NCBI GenBank assembly: GCA_051418055.1
Contig: JBPRGH010000055.1
Span: forward strand, 1 to 26,098
Direction of reading: 5' to 3'
DNA length: 26,098 nucleotides
Source: JBPRGH01 sp051418055
Lineage (GTDB): Bacteria > Bacteroidota > Bacteroidia > Cytophagales > Cyclobacteriaceae
The notes below the pieces were generated by a model. That model was not told where the DNA came from. It saw nothing but the letters and a program-made list of their open reading frames with translations, and ran no database searches. How positions within the stretch are numbered: position 1 is the first letter of the stretch; every line of letters starts with the position of its first letter. The translations under genes were made by a program, and so were the position numbers. Shown here in pieces: positions 1 to 7,780 of the stretch.

Positions 1-1
1 A

Positions 2-58
2 CATAGAATAGATCTGAAGGGAGAGTCATTAAGAAAAGGAATTTTGAAGAATGAATAA
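2..58 (+). CDS. istB: 3' end of istB (IS21-family helper ATPase), partial
   Basis: Only the last 18 codons are in the window, ending at the TAA at 56-58. They read HRIDLKGESLRKG followed by a short tail. This basic ending with the LKGESLRK motif is what I recall of the C-terminus of IstB in Bacteroidetes IS21 elements. IstB is the AAA+ ATPase that works with the IstA transposase on target DNA. The call rests on this short tail plus the repeated terminal motif directly downstream (93-135), which is where an IS21 right end should lie. The rest of istB and istA would be outside the window, to the left. Family assignment is an inference from a short stretch. Confidence 0.6.
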   Translation, partial: HRIDLKGESLRKGILKNE

Positions 59-92
59 ATAATTTTTAACTACTTTGCAGCATCTTTCAAAG

Positions 93-135
93 TGGCATCA
101 TTTGACCGAAATCACTGGCATGGTCTGACCGAAAT
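93..135 (+). repeat. Paired terminal repeats of the IS element
   Basis: Two copies of a 20-base motif lie at 93-112 and 116-135, 23 bases apart start to start. They match at 17 of 20 positions: both begin TGGCAT and end TGACCGAAAT. This is the expected layout of transposase-binding repeats at an IS21-type terminus. Confidence 0.65.
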
Positions 136-140
136 ATCCA

Positions 141-1877
141 ATAGAGGACATAGGATTACCATTACGTATTCCAGGTAGCACTTTTGGTAAAAAAACTGTA
201 CATGCCGCAATAAAGAAAGTTGCAAACTACTCCTCGCACTGGGCTACAATTTCTCTTATACGAATTAGAGATAAAGAATCAATAGACTATATTTTTAATC
301 GCAAGACAATCGCATTTCTTGATTCTCAGAAAGTAGATGCGCTAATTGATAATTATATTGACATACTTGAAAGTCACCTAAAAGAATTTGATACAGATGA
401 ACATAAAAGTTTAACAATTTCTCTAATTAATATAATTCCAGAAGTTCTTTCAAGGTTATGTTTAAGATGTAGTCATGATAGAAAAATTGAAATTGTTAAA
501 CTAGTTAAGAAGATATATGCTTCCGGTTACCATAGTAGTTTTGAAAACTTAAATAATCTACTCACTAGGTTAATACAATCATTTCCAGATAAAAAACGGT
601 ATGAATTAATACCTACTTTTTTAGAATTTCCCCAGATTGAATCTTTAATAGAACCAATTGGATTAATAACAATTACAAATCCTAAAAAGAAAGGTGTAAT
701 AAAAATTCAAAAAAAGATTATTAATAATCTTATAAAAGACGCTAATGAGCTTACCTGGATCAGAAAAAATGCTTTAATTAAATTAATTAAACTTTATGAT
801 TTAAATCTACTGACAAAATCTCAAGAAAATAAATTGGGACAAGTTATGTGGAGTCAAAAAAATGAAACCTCGGGATTCCCCATAGGAACAAATTTATATG
901 AGTTTGCCTTCCTTAATTTACCACATCCAGAATCTATTGATCCAATAGAATGTCTAAATAAATATTTTGAAAAAAACAAATGGCCAACCGTTAAAAATTC
1001 GAAGTCTAAAGGAATATCAATGACCAATGGTGATATTCCCTTGCTCATAAATTATGCTGGAACTACTAATCCTAATGTTCAGTATACTTGGACAAAAAAA
1101 AGTATAAAGCATCTATTTAAGCAATTAATTAAATGGTGGGATTCGGATAAAGATTATCTACTGAAAGAAGATGAAGAAGAGGCATTTGGATCAATAAAAA
1201 GGGAGTTTAGAGAAAGATTCAAATTTTTAAAATTGATTCTAATTAATATTATTGGTAATAATCATGAGTTTTTAAGTTCTACAGAGAAACGTTCAATCAG
1301 CCGTATCATCAAAGAGTATCCTCAATATGGATTGTCCAACTTAAGATTAAAATCTGGCTTTATAGATGTACTGGATTACGATGTTAAGGAAATAGAAAGA
1401 GAGATATATGAGCATATATTTGCTGATGACATTGAATTCATTGTGGATAGTATTCATGCTGCTCAAGAGTTGATTAATAACGGTCAGATTATTGAAAGTT
1501 TAGTAAAAGCAATAAGTGAAAACATAAAGGTTAGAAATTCATACTCTCTAACATCTTTTCTCACGGGTTTTAAGCAATTTGTTGAATCTCATTCTATAAC
1601 TTTATCCGATGAAGTTCTAAAAGATCTTACTATAGGATTAGAAAATCTTTTAAAGGAATCTAGGATTCATAATAGTGACTCAAGTGAAGAAGTAGATGAA
1701 AAGCTTAGGAATCTTAGAGATGGATCCTTATTGGTAATACAAATGTATAACTACTACAGTAAAAATGGTGAACCAATACCTTCATATATAAATGAATGGA
1801 AAATGGCATGTAGTAATAAAGAACAATTTTCTGAAATCAGAAATATTTGGGAAGACATTAATTTTTACGTAAAGTGA
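141..1877 (+). pseudogene. Large helical protein gene, 5' end removed by the IS element
   Basis: One frame is open from just after the stop at 126-128 to the TGA at 1875-1877, about 580 codons, but it has no ATG, GTG or TTG until a TTG at 834. The codons between 141 and 833 read as normal protein (for example GLPLRIPGSTFGKKT near the start), so the true gene began further left and was interrupted. What remains is rich in Lys, Ile, Leu, Asn and Glu, and is predicted to be mostly alpha-helical, like the repeat or sensor half of a large protein. No catalytic motif is visible. A remotely familiar element is LGQVMWSQKNETSGFPIGTN at the TTG. Big multidomain defence proteins (STAND or SIR2 type) often have such C-terminal halves, but I cannot assign a family. 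The 3' end overlaps the converging DUF2971 gene by 20 bases. Translation from TTG 834 (347 residues) is possible but would give only a fragment. Confidence 0.7.
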
Positions 1878-2748
1878 TAATGTAGGTTTTCTCAACGTCA
1901 TCAAACCTTTCTACTATTTCTAAAGAATCTGGATAAATAGGTTTCATACTTTTAAAAGCTCTATCACCCAAATGCTTTTTAGTTCGTTTTATCGATTTGA
2001 GTTCTTCTTTTATTGAAACTTCAGGTTGAATATCTATTTCAGATTTATATACAGGTGATTTTAAGTTGTATTTAGCAATTAATTGTTCAACCTCTGATTT
2101 AAAATCTTCTCCAAGAAAAGGTGAGATTCTTATTTCTTCAATTAAATGGTTAAGATTAATATTGTGAAAGGCATTTTCTTCATTTTCCTTGTCATTAGTA
2201 AATCTTTTATAGCTGTATACTGCTCTCACTTCTTGTTCATACTCAAAACATTTTCTTTTTTTAAAGAAAATTGAGGTACTGATATCACTATAATCCTCAG
2301 AACCATATGAGCTTAAGTATTCAACAGGATTTACTTCTAGTTTATAATGTTTAAAAGATGGGGATAATACATTATATAATTTGTCAATACTAGTCTTTAA
2401 AACCAATGCTTTACATTTTGGGTTGTTATTAACTCCTGTATAAAGTTTCCACATCGCTTCAGATTCATAGTCACTATTTTGCCAGCAACTTATGTATACA
2501 GATTTTTTCTTTCTTTCGTATTCCTGAAGTTTCATAAGCAGATAAAATTTACCAGGCATTGAAGGACTATACTCCAGTCCATCCTTATTACATCTTTCAA
2601 TATATTTCTTTATTCCTGTGCCCCAAGCAAAATGACCTTCAAACGGGTCAATAAAGCTATCAGCCCTTCGGAAATGATAACCATTTTTTAAAAGACTTTC
2701 AAATTTCCAAAGGTCCATGTACTTCAAGATTGTTTGATTATTAGTCAT
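1858..2748 (-). CDS. DUF2971 family protein
   Basis: A 296-residue protein starting at ATG 2746-2748. The N-terminus (YMDLWKFESLLKNGYHFRRADSFIDPFEG) has the family pattern of a short lead-in, a helix and a conserved N/D-PFE motif. Around residues 82-105, CWQNSDYESEAMWKLYTG matches the second signature, in which a cysteine-containing strand is followed by a Ser/Glu-rich stretch and an MW-x-x-Y motif. The C-terminal third is a charged helical tail. DUF2971 proteins are cytoplasmic and biochemically uncharacterised, and are frequently found among mobile and anti-phage genes. The gene converges on the truncated helical gene (20-base overlap of the 3' ends) and is divergent from the gene at 2788 across a 39-base gap that must hold both promoters. 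It appears intact. Confidence 0.7.
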   Translation of the reverse strand: MTNNQTILKYMDLWKFESLLKNGYHFRRADSFIDPFEGHFAWGTGIKKYIERCNKDGLEYSPSMPGKFYLLMKLQEYERKKKSVYISCWQNSDYESEAMWKLYTGVNNNPKCKALVLKTSIDKLYNVLSPSFKHYKLEVNPVEYLSSYGSEDYSDISTSIFFKKRKCFEYEQEVRAVYSYKRFTNDKENEENAFHNINLNHLIEEIRISPFLGEDFKSEVEQLIAKYNLKSPVYKSEIDIQPEVSIKEELKSIKRTKKHLGDRAFKSMKPIYPDSLEIVERFDDVEKTYIITLRKN

Positions 2749-2787
2749 CTGTATATTGTAAGTATATATTAAACAAAAATAAAAATT

Positions 2788-3393
2788 ATGAATAATAAAT
2801 CGTCATCAAAAGAAATGATATTGGATATAACCAGTATGGCTTCCAGAGCTAAAGAATTTGTTGGGAAAGGGAATGACTACGACATATTACTCGGAGAGTT
2901 ATTGAAAATAGATTATTATGATGAAGATAGCTTTTCTTTACCTTCATTAAAAGAGCTAGTACAAACAACAGGTATTAATAACGATAAGGTAAGAAAATAT
3001 ATAAAGAAGATCTACGAAGATCTTATTGCTTATGAAAAGCCTTTTCAATTCAATGAAATCCTAATAACCTTTAGCCTTAATGCTTAAAGACGACGAATAC
3101 ATTTTGATTCAGATAATCTACCAGTCATTCCAAGAATAGGTGAGAATATACAAGTGCCTTTTTTCCGTGGACATACCGGTACATATTATTATTATGTTGC
3201 TGATGTACAACATATACTTGAGGATCAAAGGCAAGTGATCTATATAGATTTGAAAGTTGGTAGATATAATTTATTCTAGCATCTCTGGAAGGATGAAGTT
3301 TTTGAAAAAGGAGAAATTGGTATACATGAGTATTTTGGCGATGATTCTGATGCAAAAAAGATTTTGAAGATTGGATGGTATGGGAGATTGTGA
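2788..3393 (+). pseudogene. HTH-like protein gene with two in-frame stop codons
   Basis: The first 99 codons from ATG 2788 form an apparently normal N-terminus. It contains a probable helix-turn-helix (SLPSLKELVQTTGINNDKVRKYI begins near residue 51), followed by a short strand region. At 3085-3087 there is a TAA, yet the same frame goes on with protein-like sequence (for example LPVIPRIGENIQVPFF and YVADVQHILEDQRQVIYIDL). A TAG follows at 3277-3279, and then more coding-like sequence up to TGA at 3391-3393. The two stops are one step from CAA (Gln) and TGG (Trp), and no frame change is needed. The simplest reading is a gene of about 201 codons that has picked up two nonsense mutations; a 99-residue stub may still be made. 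I do not recognise the family with certainty. Confidence 0.7.
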
Positions 3394-3726
3394 TTAGATT
3401 ATAATACTTCGTCATTATCTTGTTCAAATTCTGAAAGAACTAGATAGTTCAATTAATTACAATTAACAAAACACCAATCATGTGGGACATAATGGTTTGA
3501 GATTAAAGTATAGGGATCTTTTGATCTAAAAAGCAAATATCACCATTAGATTTTGATCGCAAACCACTTTAAATTATTTCAGATTATGAAGGCGTAAATT
3601 TGTTGCTTTTTAATATATTGAGAATAAACCTATATTGAAGTTAAAATGATAATTAGAATGGAGATGCTTTTTTTGATAAAAGTGTCATAAAATTATTAAA
3701 GTAATTTTTAGTTGAGTTATTTAATT
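3394..3726. other. A+T-rich intergenic region, nothing recognised
   Basis: About 330 bases between the decayed HTH-like gene and the SUMF1-domain gene. No reading frame of coding character, no strong hairpin and no RNA gene was seen on either strand. It presumably holds the promoter of the SUMF1-domain gene, but no convincing TANNTTTG element stands out. Confidence 0.5.
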
Positions 3727-4479
3727 ATGAAGATACGTACTATTATGGTGTTACTTTTTTTTATTGTAAACATGACTGTATCTGCTCAGATCTACCCTGA
3801 AATGATACACGTTGAAGGCGGATCTTTTACAATGGGTGATGAGTGGATGTTAGGTGATAAGGATGAACAACCATTGCATCGCGTCACGTTAAAGGATTAT
3901 AAAATTGGAAAAACTGAGGTAACCGTGAGACAATACCGTGCCTTTTGCAATGCTACTGGTAAATCAATGCCAGAAGAACCAAATTGGGGCTGGCACGACA
4001 ATCACCCAATTGTTAATGTAACATGGACCGATGCTGTGGCTTATTGCGATTGGCTAAGTGAGGAATTAGGAGACCTTTACCGTCTTCCAACCGAAGCAGA
4101 ATGGGAATATGCTGCGCGTGGTGGAAATAAAAGTAAAGGCTATAAATATAGTGGCGGTCAAATTGCACATATTGTGGGTTGGATAAAAGATAATTCCAAC
4201 GGTAAGACTAATGTTGTAGCTCAAAAAAAACCAAACGAATTGGACATATACGATATGACAGGTAATACATGGGAATGGTGTTATGATTGGTACTCACCTA
4301 ATTACTACTCACCTAATTATCCAATAAATCCACGCGGTCCTATCACCGGTTCAGAGCACGTTTTAAGAGGTGGAGGATGGAACGATACCGCCGATTACTG
4401 TCGTGTTTCTAATCGATACTCAGGTATTCAAGGCCATCATGTTGAAACTTTCGGATTTCGAGTAGTTGGCTCTAATTAA
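3727..4479 (+). CDS. Secreted SUMF1/FGE-domain protein
   Basis: A 250-residue protein. I place the start at ATG 3727 rather than at an upstream in-frame TTG (3712), because from there a clean signal peptide results: basic MKIR, a hydrophobic core, and a likely cleavage after VSA just before QIYPEM. The mature part is a single formylglycine-generating-enzyme-like (SUMF1) domain. It shows GGSFTMGD, the IGKTEVTVRQYRAFC stretch, YRLPTEAEWEYAARGG, YDMTGNTWEWCYDW and the closing LRGGGWND...FGFRV. In true FGE the active site is a Cys pair in the segment after RGGS. Here the first position is Asp and only the second Cys is present (WNDTADYC), so sulfatase-activating chemistry is unlikely and a structural or binding role is more probable. 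No sulfatase is nearby. A 15-base tandem duplication (about 4290-4319) encodes a repeated YSPNY. Confidence 0.88.
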   Translation: MKIRTIMVLLFFIVNMTVSAQIYPEMIHVEGGSFTMGDEWMLGDKDEQPLHRVTLKDYKIGKTEVTVRQYRAFCNATGKSMPEEPNWGWHDNHPIVNVTWTDAVAYCDWLSEELGDLYRLPTEAEWEYAARGGNKSKGYKYSGGQIAHIVGWIKDNSNGKTNVVAQKKPNELDIYDMTGNTWEWCYDWYSPNYYSPNYPINPRGPITGSEHVLRGGGWNDTADYCRVSNRYSGIQGHHVETFGFRVVGSN

Positions 4480-4569
4480 AATCACTAAAAAATACATCTA
4501 ATATATTCATCTTCTTAAAAAATATTCGGTTAACAATTCGGTTAACAACTATAATTATACTTGCGCAAG

Positions 4570-4661
4570 TGACTTACTATTAGTTAGTTACAAAACTAGT
4601 TCAAGTTCCTCCTCCTCTGCAATGAAAAAGCCTTCCCGATGAAAATCGGGAGGGCTTTTTT
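4570..4661 (+). ncRNA. Candidate small RNA 1 (C-rich motif plus terminator)
   Basis: A stretch after the palindrome at 4559-4570 ends in a strong intrinsic terminator. It carries CCTCCTCCTCTGC at 4608-4620, a few bases before the hairpin. The same 13 bases precede a second terminator 170 bases on. A C-rich single-stranded segment next to a rho-independent terminator is typical of small regulatory RNAs that pair with G-rich ribosome-binding regions. The 5' end is a guess; TATACTTG at 4555-4562 is a weak match to the -7 promoter element. An alternative reading is a decayed tRNA 3' end, but no T-arm pairing is possible. Confidence 0.35.
4625..4661 (+). terminator. Intrinsic terminator
   Basis: A 15-base stem (arms 4626-4640 and 4645-4660, one mismatch) closed by a GAAA loop, with A's on the left and six T's on the right. 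It can terminate transcripts arriving from the SUMF1-domain gene or from the small-RNA candidate. Confidence 0.8.
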
Positions 4662-4707
4662 ATTTTACAGCTCCTGTGCTTGCACAAAGGAGTAGTAAAA
4701 TAAAAAA
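4656..4707. repeat. Long inverted repeat overlapping the terminator's T-run
   Basis: Outer arms of 13 bases (4656-4668 and 4695-4707) are perfectly complementary. They enclose an inner imperfect stem, CTCC.TGTG/CACA..GGAG. The left arm reuses the T-run of the preceding terminator, so the two structures compete. It may act as a terminator on the opposite strand or as an attenuator-like switch. Confidence 0.55.
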
Positions 4708-4739
4708 TAACACGAGCAATAGCGAGAAGGCTTTTTGCT

Positions 4740-4847
4740 TGTACTAGATTCCCCTCCTGGAATCACTGCAAGTAATCCCTCCTCCTCTGCTGATTGAGCA
4801 TCAAAGCTCACCAAAACCCTTCAGAATTAATTTCTGTAGGGTTTTTT
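4740..4847 (+). ncRNA. Candidate small RNA 2 (C-rich motif plus terminator)
   Basis: The second unit of the pair. The 13-base motif CCTCCTCCTCTGC recurs at 4778-4790, preceded by CAAGT as in unit 1. It is followed by a small GAGC/GCTC stem (4795-4810) and an intrinsic terminator. Sequence outside the motif and the terminator architecture has diverged from unit 1, which argues for a conserved functional segment rather than a recent duplication. The 5' boundary is uncertain. Confidence 0.35.
4813..4847 (+). terminator. Intrinsic terminator
   Basis: A 14-base stem (AAAACCCTTCAGAA against TTCTGTAGGGTTTT, one mismatch) with a TTAA-containing loop and a run of T's. It closes the second small-RNA candidate. 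Confidence 0.75.
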
Positions 4848-5061
4848 ATTTTATAACCTACCTAAAATATTCAACTTTTTTCATGGATTTCCTGAAGATC
4901 AGGATAAAACAGATCACTGAAACAGCTTTAAGTACAAGCAATTGGGTGAATCAGCACTACTACAATTAGAATTTAGTTTATTTAGGTTTTTAACCGATTA
5001 ATTCTACCAAAGCAGGAAAGTAAATAATTGTGAATAACACCATACGAACCCATTAACGGAC

Positions 5062-5089
5062 ATATTATGATCGATAATGATCATAATAT
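5062..5089. promoter_or_regulatory. Inverted repeat, possible operator
   Basis: Two perfect 11-base arms (ATATTATGATC at 5062-5072 and its complement at 5079-5089) are separated by six bases. It lies 77 bases before the permease start, has no T-run after it, and has the size of a binding site for a dimeric regulator. No regulator is encoded next to it. Confidence 0.4.
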
Positions 5090-5165
5090 CTTTTAATATC
5101 TTCAAAACAGCTGAATAAACGAGCTGGCATATATATTGTAATACCAAATCCAAATTTCCTCAGCC

Positions 5166-7556
5166 ATGATCTACAATTATATTAAATCCGCCTATCGTTA
5201 TTTCCTTCGACACAAATTTTATTCTTTTTTAAATATTACAGGTCTTGCCATTGGATTTGCAGCATCAACTCTCCTTGCACTATTTGTATGGCAGGAAACA
5301 TCTTACGACAATTTTCATGAAAAAGGTGACCGTATTGTTCGGGTAACCATGGAGTCCAAAACACCTGTTAGACATTTACATCAAGCAAGAACAGGGGCAC
5401 TTGTGGCTAATGTATTCTCCAAAGAGCTTCCGGAAGTAGAGAAAGCAGTGCGGTTTGGTAATGTTTCAGTCACTGTACAATACGAAGATAAATTATATGA
5501 AGAAGACAAATTTCTTTATGCTGATTCAACTTTCTTTGATATTTTTTCCTTCAATTTATACAGAGGCAATCCAAAAGAAGCATTAAATGGTCCTAATAAA
5601 GTAGTCCTTACAAAAGAAGCTGCCCTGCGATATTTTGATGAAAAAGATCCTGTAGGGGAATCAATACTAATTAATAACGAAGAATTTATAATTACTGGAA
5701 TAATTGAAAAAGCCCCTGAAAATTCGCAGATAAAGTATGACTTCATTGGTTCATTTGCCAGCTTGAAAACCTACTATAATAATCCAACCTGGCTGAGCAC
5801 TAATTTTTATACTTATTTACTCCTTCAATCTCCCGGGTCCATAGATCAGTTGCAGGGCAAGATCTTTGATTACATGAAAACGAAGGAGAAGGAAACCAGG
5901 ATGACAGGTGATAATTACCTTACTTTTCACCTGGAGCCGCTAAAGGATGTGCATGTTTATTCCACCCTTCCAGGACTTGAGCCTAATATCGATGTCCGGT
6001 ATATCTATATTTTTATGATAGTATCAATTTTGGTGCTGTTTATTGCATGCATTAATTATATGAACCTGGCAACAGCAAGGTCAGTTGACAGAGGGGTGGA
6101 AGTAGGAATCCGGAAGGTGCTAGGGGCTCAAAAGAATCAGCTATTCTGGCAGTATATAAATGAGGCTTTTATTAGTGTGGTCGCTGCTACTCTGATTGCA
6201 TTGGTAATTGTTAATTTAACATTGCCATTCTTTAATCTTATGCTGGATAGATCCTATACGATGGACTTACTGCTAAATAAAGAAGTACTACTGGTAATTA
6301 TAGGTGTAATAACATTTGTTTCTCTGGCTGCCGGAGCTTATCCTTCACTGATTATGACAAAATTAGCACCTTCAAAAACATTAAAAGGAGCATTTAAATC
6401 ATCCGTTTCAGGACTTTTATTACGCAGGGGCCTGATCATTTTTCAATTTATTATTTCCTCGACTTTAATAATTTCTTCTTTTATTATTTACAATCAACTT
6501 TCATTTATACAACATTCAAATTTAGGATATCAAAAAGAACATGTGATTATTCAGCGGATTAATAATAAGGTGGTGGAAAAAATTGATGAGCTACGAAATC
6601 GATTATCACAATATCCGCAGATAGAAGAAATCACGCTGGCCTTTAGAGAACCAATGTTTTTTGTCATAAACAATCCTATCAGTATATCTGAGGAGAATCA
6701 AATATTGGCAGCAGTCAATCCTGTAGAACAAAATTTCCTTAATACACTAAATATTAAATTAGTAGCAGGAAAAGATTTTTCAATTTATGATCAGGAAAAA
6801 GCTCTTTCTGATAGTGCCCTTCTGCTTCTTAAAAAAGAGACATCTGTAATTATTAATGAAAAAGCTTCCCGGGAATTGGGATTGACCCCAGAAGAGGCTA
6901 TTGGTAAGAATGCACATTTTAGAGGAGGAAATGCCGTTATTATAGGCGTAGTCAAAGATTTTCATTTTGCACCAATGCATCAGGAGATCGGGCCATTAGT
7001 ATTATATGTGGAAAAATTATACAATAGAATGTTTATCAGGGTAAAAGGTGATGATATGGCCTCTACTCTTGAATTAATTGGCAATAACTGGAAAGAGGTT
7101 GCACCTCTTATACCTTTTGATCCAAAATTTTTAGATCAGGAATATAATGCTGTGTATTCAAACGAACAGAAGCTCGGATATCTATCCTTATTCTTTACGG
7201 CAATCACAGTTTTATTAGGCTGTCTTGGCCTTTTGGGATTGTCAGCTTTACTTATTAGCCACAGGACAAAGGAAATAGGTATTCGAAAAGTTTTAGGCGC
7301 TTCAATTCCACAGATAGTACATGTTTTATCAAAAGAATATGTAAAACTTGTAATAATTGCTTTTTTAGTTGCTGTTCCATTATCATGGTATGCCATGGAT
7401 CAATGGTTGCAGACATTCACCTATAAAATTGATATGCCATATATTGTATATTTTATTACAGGTGGTTTACTACTTGCCCTTGCTTTATTAATATTAAGCA
7501 CCCAAACAATAAAGGCAGCTTTGCGCAACCCGGTAGATGTATTGAAATCGGAGTAA
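5166..7556 (+). CDS. ABC transporter permease, MacB/FtsX type (orphan)
   Basis: A 796-residue inner-membrane protein with the duplicated MacB-like plan common in Bacteroidetes. A first transmembrane helix (about residues 18-42) follows a basic YFLRHKFYSFLN start. Next come a periplasmic core domain (about 45-275) and an FtsX domain with three helices (about 278-400), holding the EVGIRKVLGAQKNQLFWQY motif. A second membrane helix and periplasmic domain follow (about 425-670), then a second FtsX domain (about 675-790) with KEIGIRKVLGAS and the usual ending NPVDVLKSE. Such permeases couple a cytoplasmic MacB/LolD-like ATPase to extrusion or mechanotransmission in the envelope. No ATPase is encoded here, so the partner must be elsewhere. 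Start at ATG 5166; no Shine-Dalgarno is evident. The gene stands alone behind the 686-base structured gap. Confidence 0.9.
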   Translation: MIYNYIKSAYRYFLRHKFYSFLNITGLAIGFAASTLLALFVWQETSYDNFHEKGDRIVRVTMESKTPVRHLHQARTGALVANVFSKELPEVEKAVRFGNVSVTVQYEDKLYEEDKFLYADSTFFDIFSFNLYRGNPKEALNGPNKVVLTKEAALRYFDEKDPVGESILINNEEFIITGIIEKAPENSQIKYDFIGSFASLKTYYNNPTWLSTNFYTYLLLQSPGSIDQLQGKIFDYMKTKEKETRMTGDNYLTFHLEPLKDVHVYSTLPGLEPNIDVRYIYIFMIVSILVLFIACINYMNLATARSVDRGVEVGIRKVLGAQKNQLFWQYINEAFISVVAATLIALVIVNLTLPFFNLMLDRSYTMDLLLNKEVLLVIIGVITFVSLAAGAYPSLIMTKLAPSKTLKGAFKSSVSGLLLRRGLIIFQFIISSTLIISSFIIYNQLSFIQHSNLGYQKEHVIIQRINNKVVEKIDELRNRLSQYPQIEEITLAFREPMFFVINNPISISEENQILAAVNPVEQNFLNTLNIKLVAGKDFSIYDQEKALSDSALLLLKKETSVIINEKASRELGLTPEEAIGKNAHFRGGNAVIIGVVKDFHFAPMHQEIGPLVLYVEKLYNRMFIRVKGDDMASTLELIGNNWKEVAPLIPFDPKFLDQEYNAVYSNEQKLGYLSLFFTAITVLLGCLGLLGLSALLISHRTKEIGIRKVLGASIPQIVHVLSKEYVKLVIIAFLVAVPLSWYAMDQWLQTFTYKIDMPYIVYFITGGLLLALALLILSTQTIKAALRNPVDVLKSE

Positions 7557-7559
7557 AGG

Positions 7560-7587
7560 CTTAGTATTAGTCCATAGTGGATTATAG
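7560..7587. repeat. Heptad tract 1 (TTAGTCC type)
   Basis: Four consecutive 7-base units of the ATAGTGG/TTAGTCC type begin three bases after the permease stop codon. The tract belongs to the dispersed 7-base-period family seen in many spacers of this window. Confidence 0.55.
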
Positions 7588-7593
7588 TGTATC

Positions 7594-7722
7594 CTACTCC
7601 ATTTTCAGGTTATCTACCGGGTTTGACTACGCTGCTTTCCAGGTTTGAGAAAATATTGTGACCACAGTTCCCAGTAAACCAAGGCAGGCCATTGTAATAG
7701 CTGTTATGCCGAAAAACCCTCA
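7594..7722 (-). pseudogene. Relic of an FtsX-type permease C-terminus
   Basis: On the minus strand this spacer reads ITAITMACLGLLGTVVTIF, then SQTWKAA, a TAG, SNPVDNLKME and a TAG stop at 7594-7596. These are two recognisable pieces of the second FtsX domain: the helix containing ACLGLLG, and the universal tail with WKAA..NPVD.LK.E. The roughly 90 residues that normally separate them are deleted, and there is one nonsense codon inside. The relic is therefore the worn-down end of a permease gene once transcribed toward the present one. It is not simply an antisense copy of the neighbour: its residues differ (NPVDNLKME versus NPVDVLKSE). Confidence 0.7.
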
Positions 7723-7780
7723 AAATTTCATAATAAAAATTATAGTAGGGGCAAGTTCTCTTTTGTTAAACTATAGAATA

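Larger units (their letters stand above)
1..140 (+). mobile_element. Right end of an IS21-like insertion sequence
   Basis: The istB tail is followed by about 80 noncoding bases ending in two imperfect direct copies of a 20-base motif (TGGCAT...TGACCGAAAT). IS21-family ends are known to carry several such internal repeats, to which the transposase binds, and the elements usually finish in CA. A CA at 139-140 right after the second copy is the best guess for the outer edge, but the boundary could be off by several bases. Immediately beyond it a long reading frame begins with no start codon, as expected if the element landed inside a gene. Confidence 0.6.
4480..5165. other. 686-base structured gap (candidate small RNAs and hairpins)
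   Basis: No protein-coding frame is convincing here. The left part contains a 12-base direct repeat (ATTCGGTTAACA, two adjacent copies around 4523-4546). A perfect 12-base palindrome, ACTTGCGCAAGT, lies at 4559-4570. After that come two C-rich-motif-plus-terminator units (entries below) and a long inverted repeat at 4656-4707. The right part (4860-5165) is plain A+T-rich sequence except for an 11-base inverted repeat at 5062-5089 shortly before the permease gene. Confidence 0.6.

Noticed and set aside
4596..4622. Possible tRNA 3' end (GTTCAAGT followed by a C-rich end)
   Set aside because: The T-stem cannot pair, there is no anticodon or D arm upstream, and copy 2 lacks the T-loop word. Not an intact tRNA; also too short to serve as a proven attachment site.
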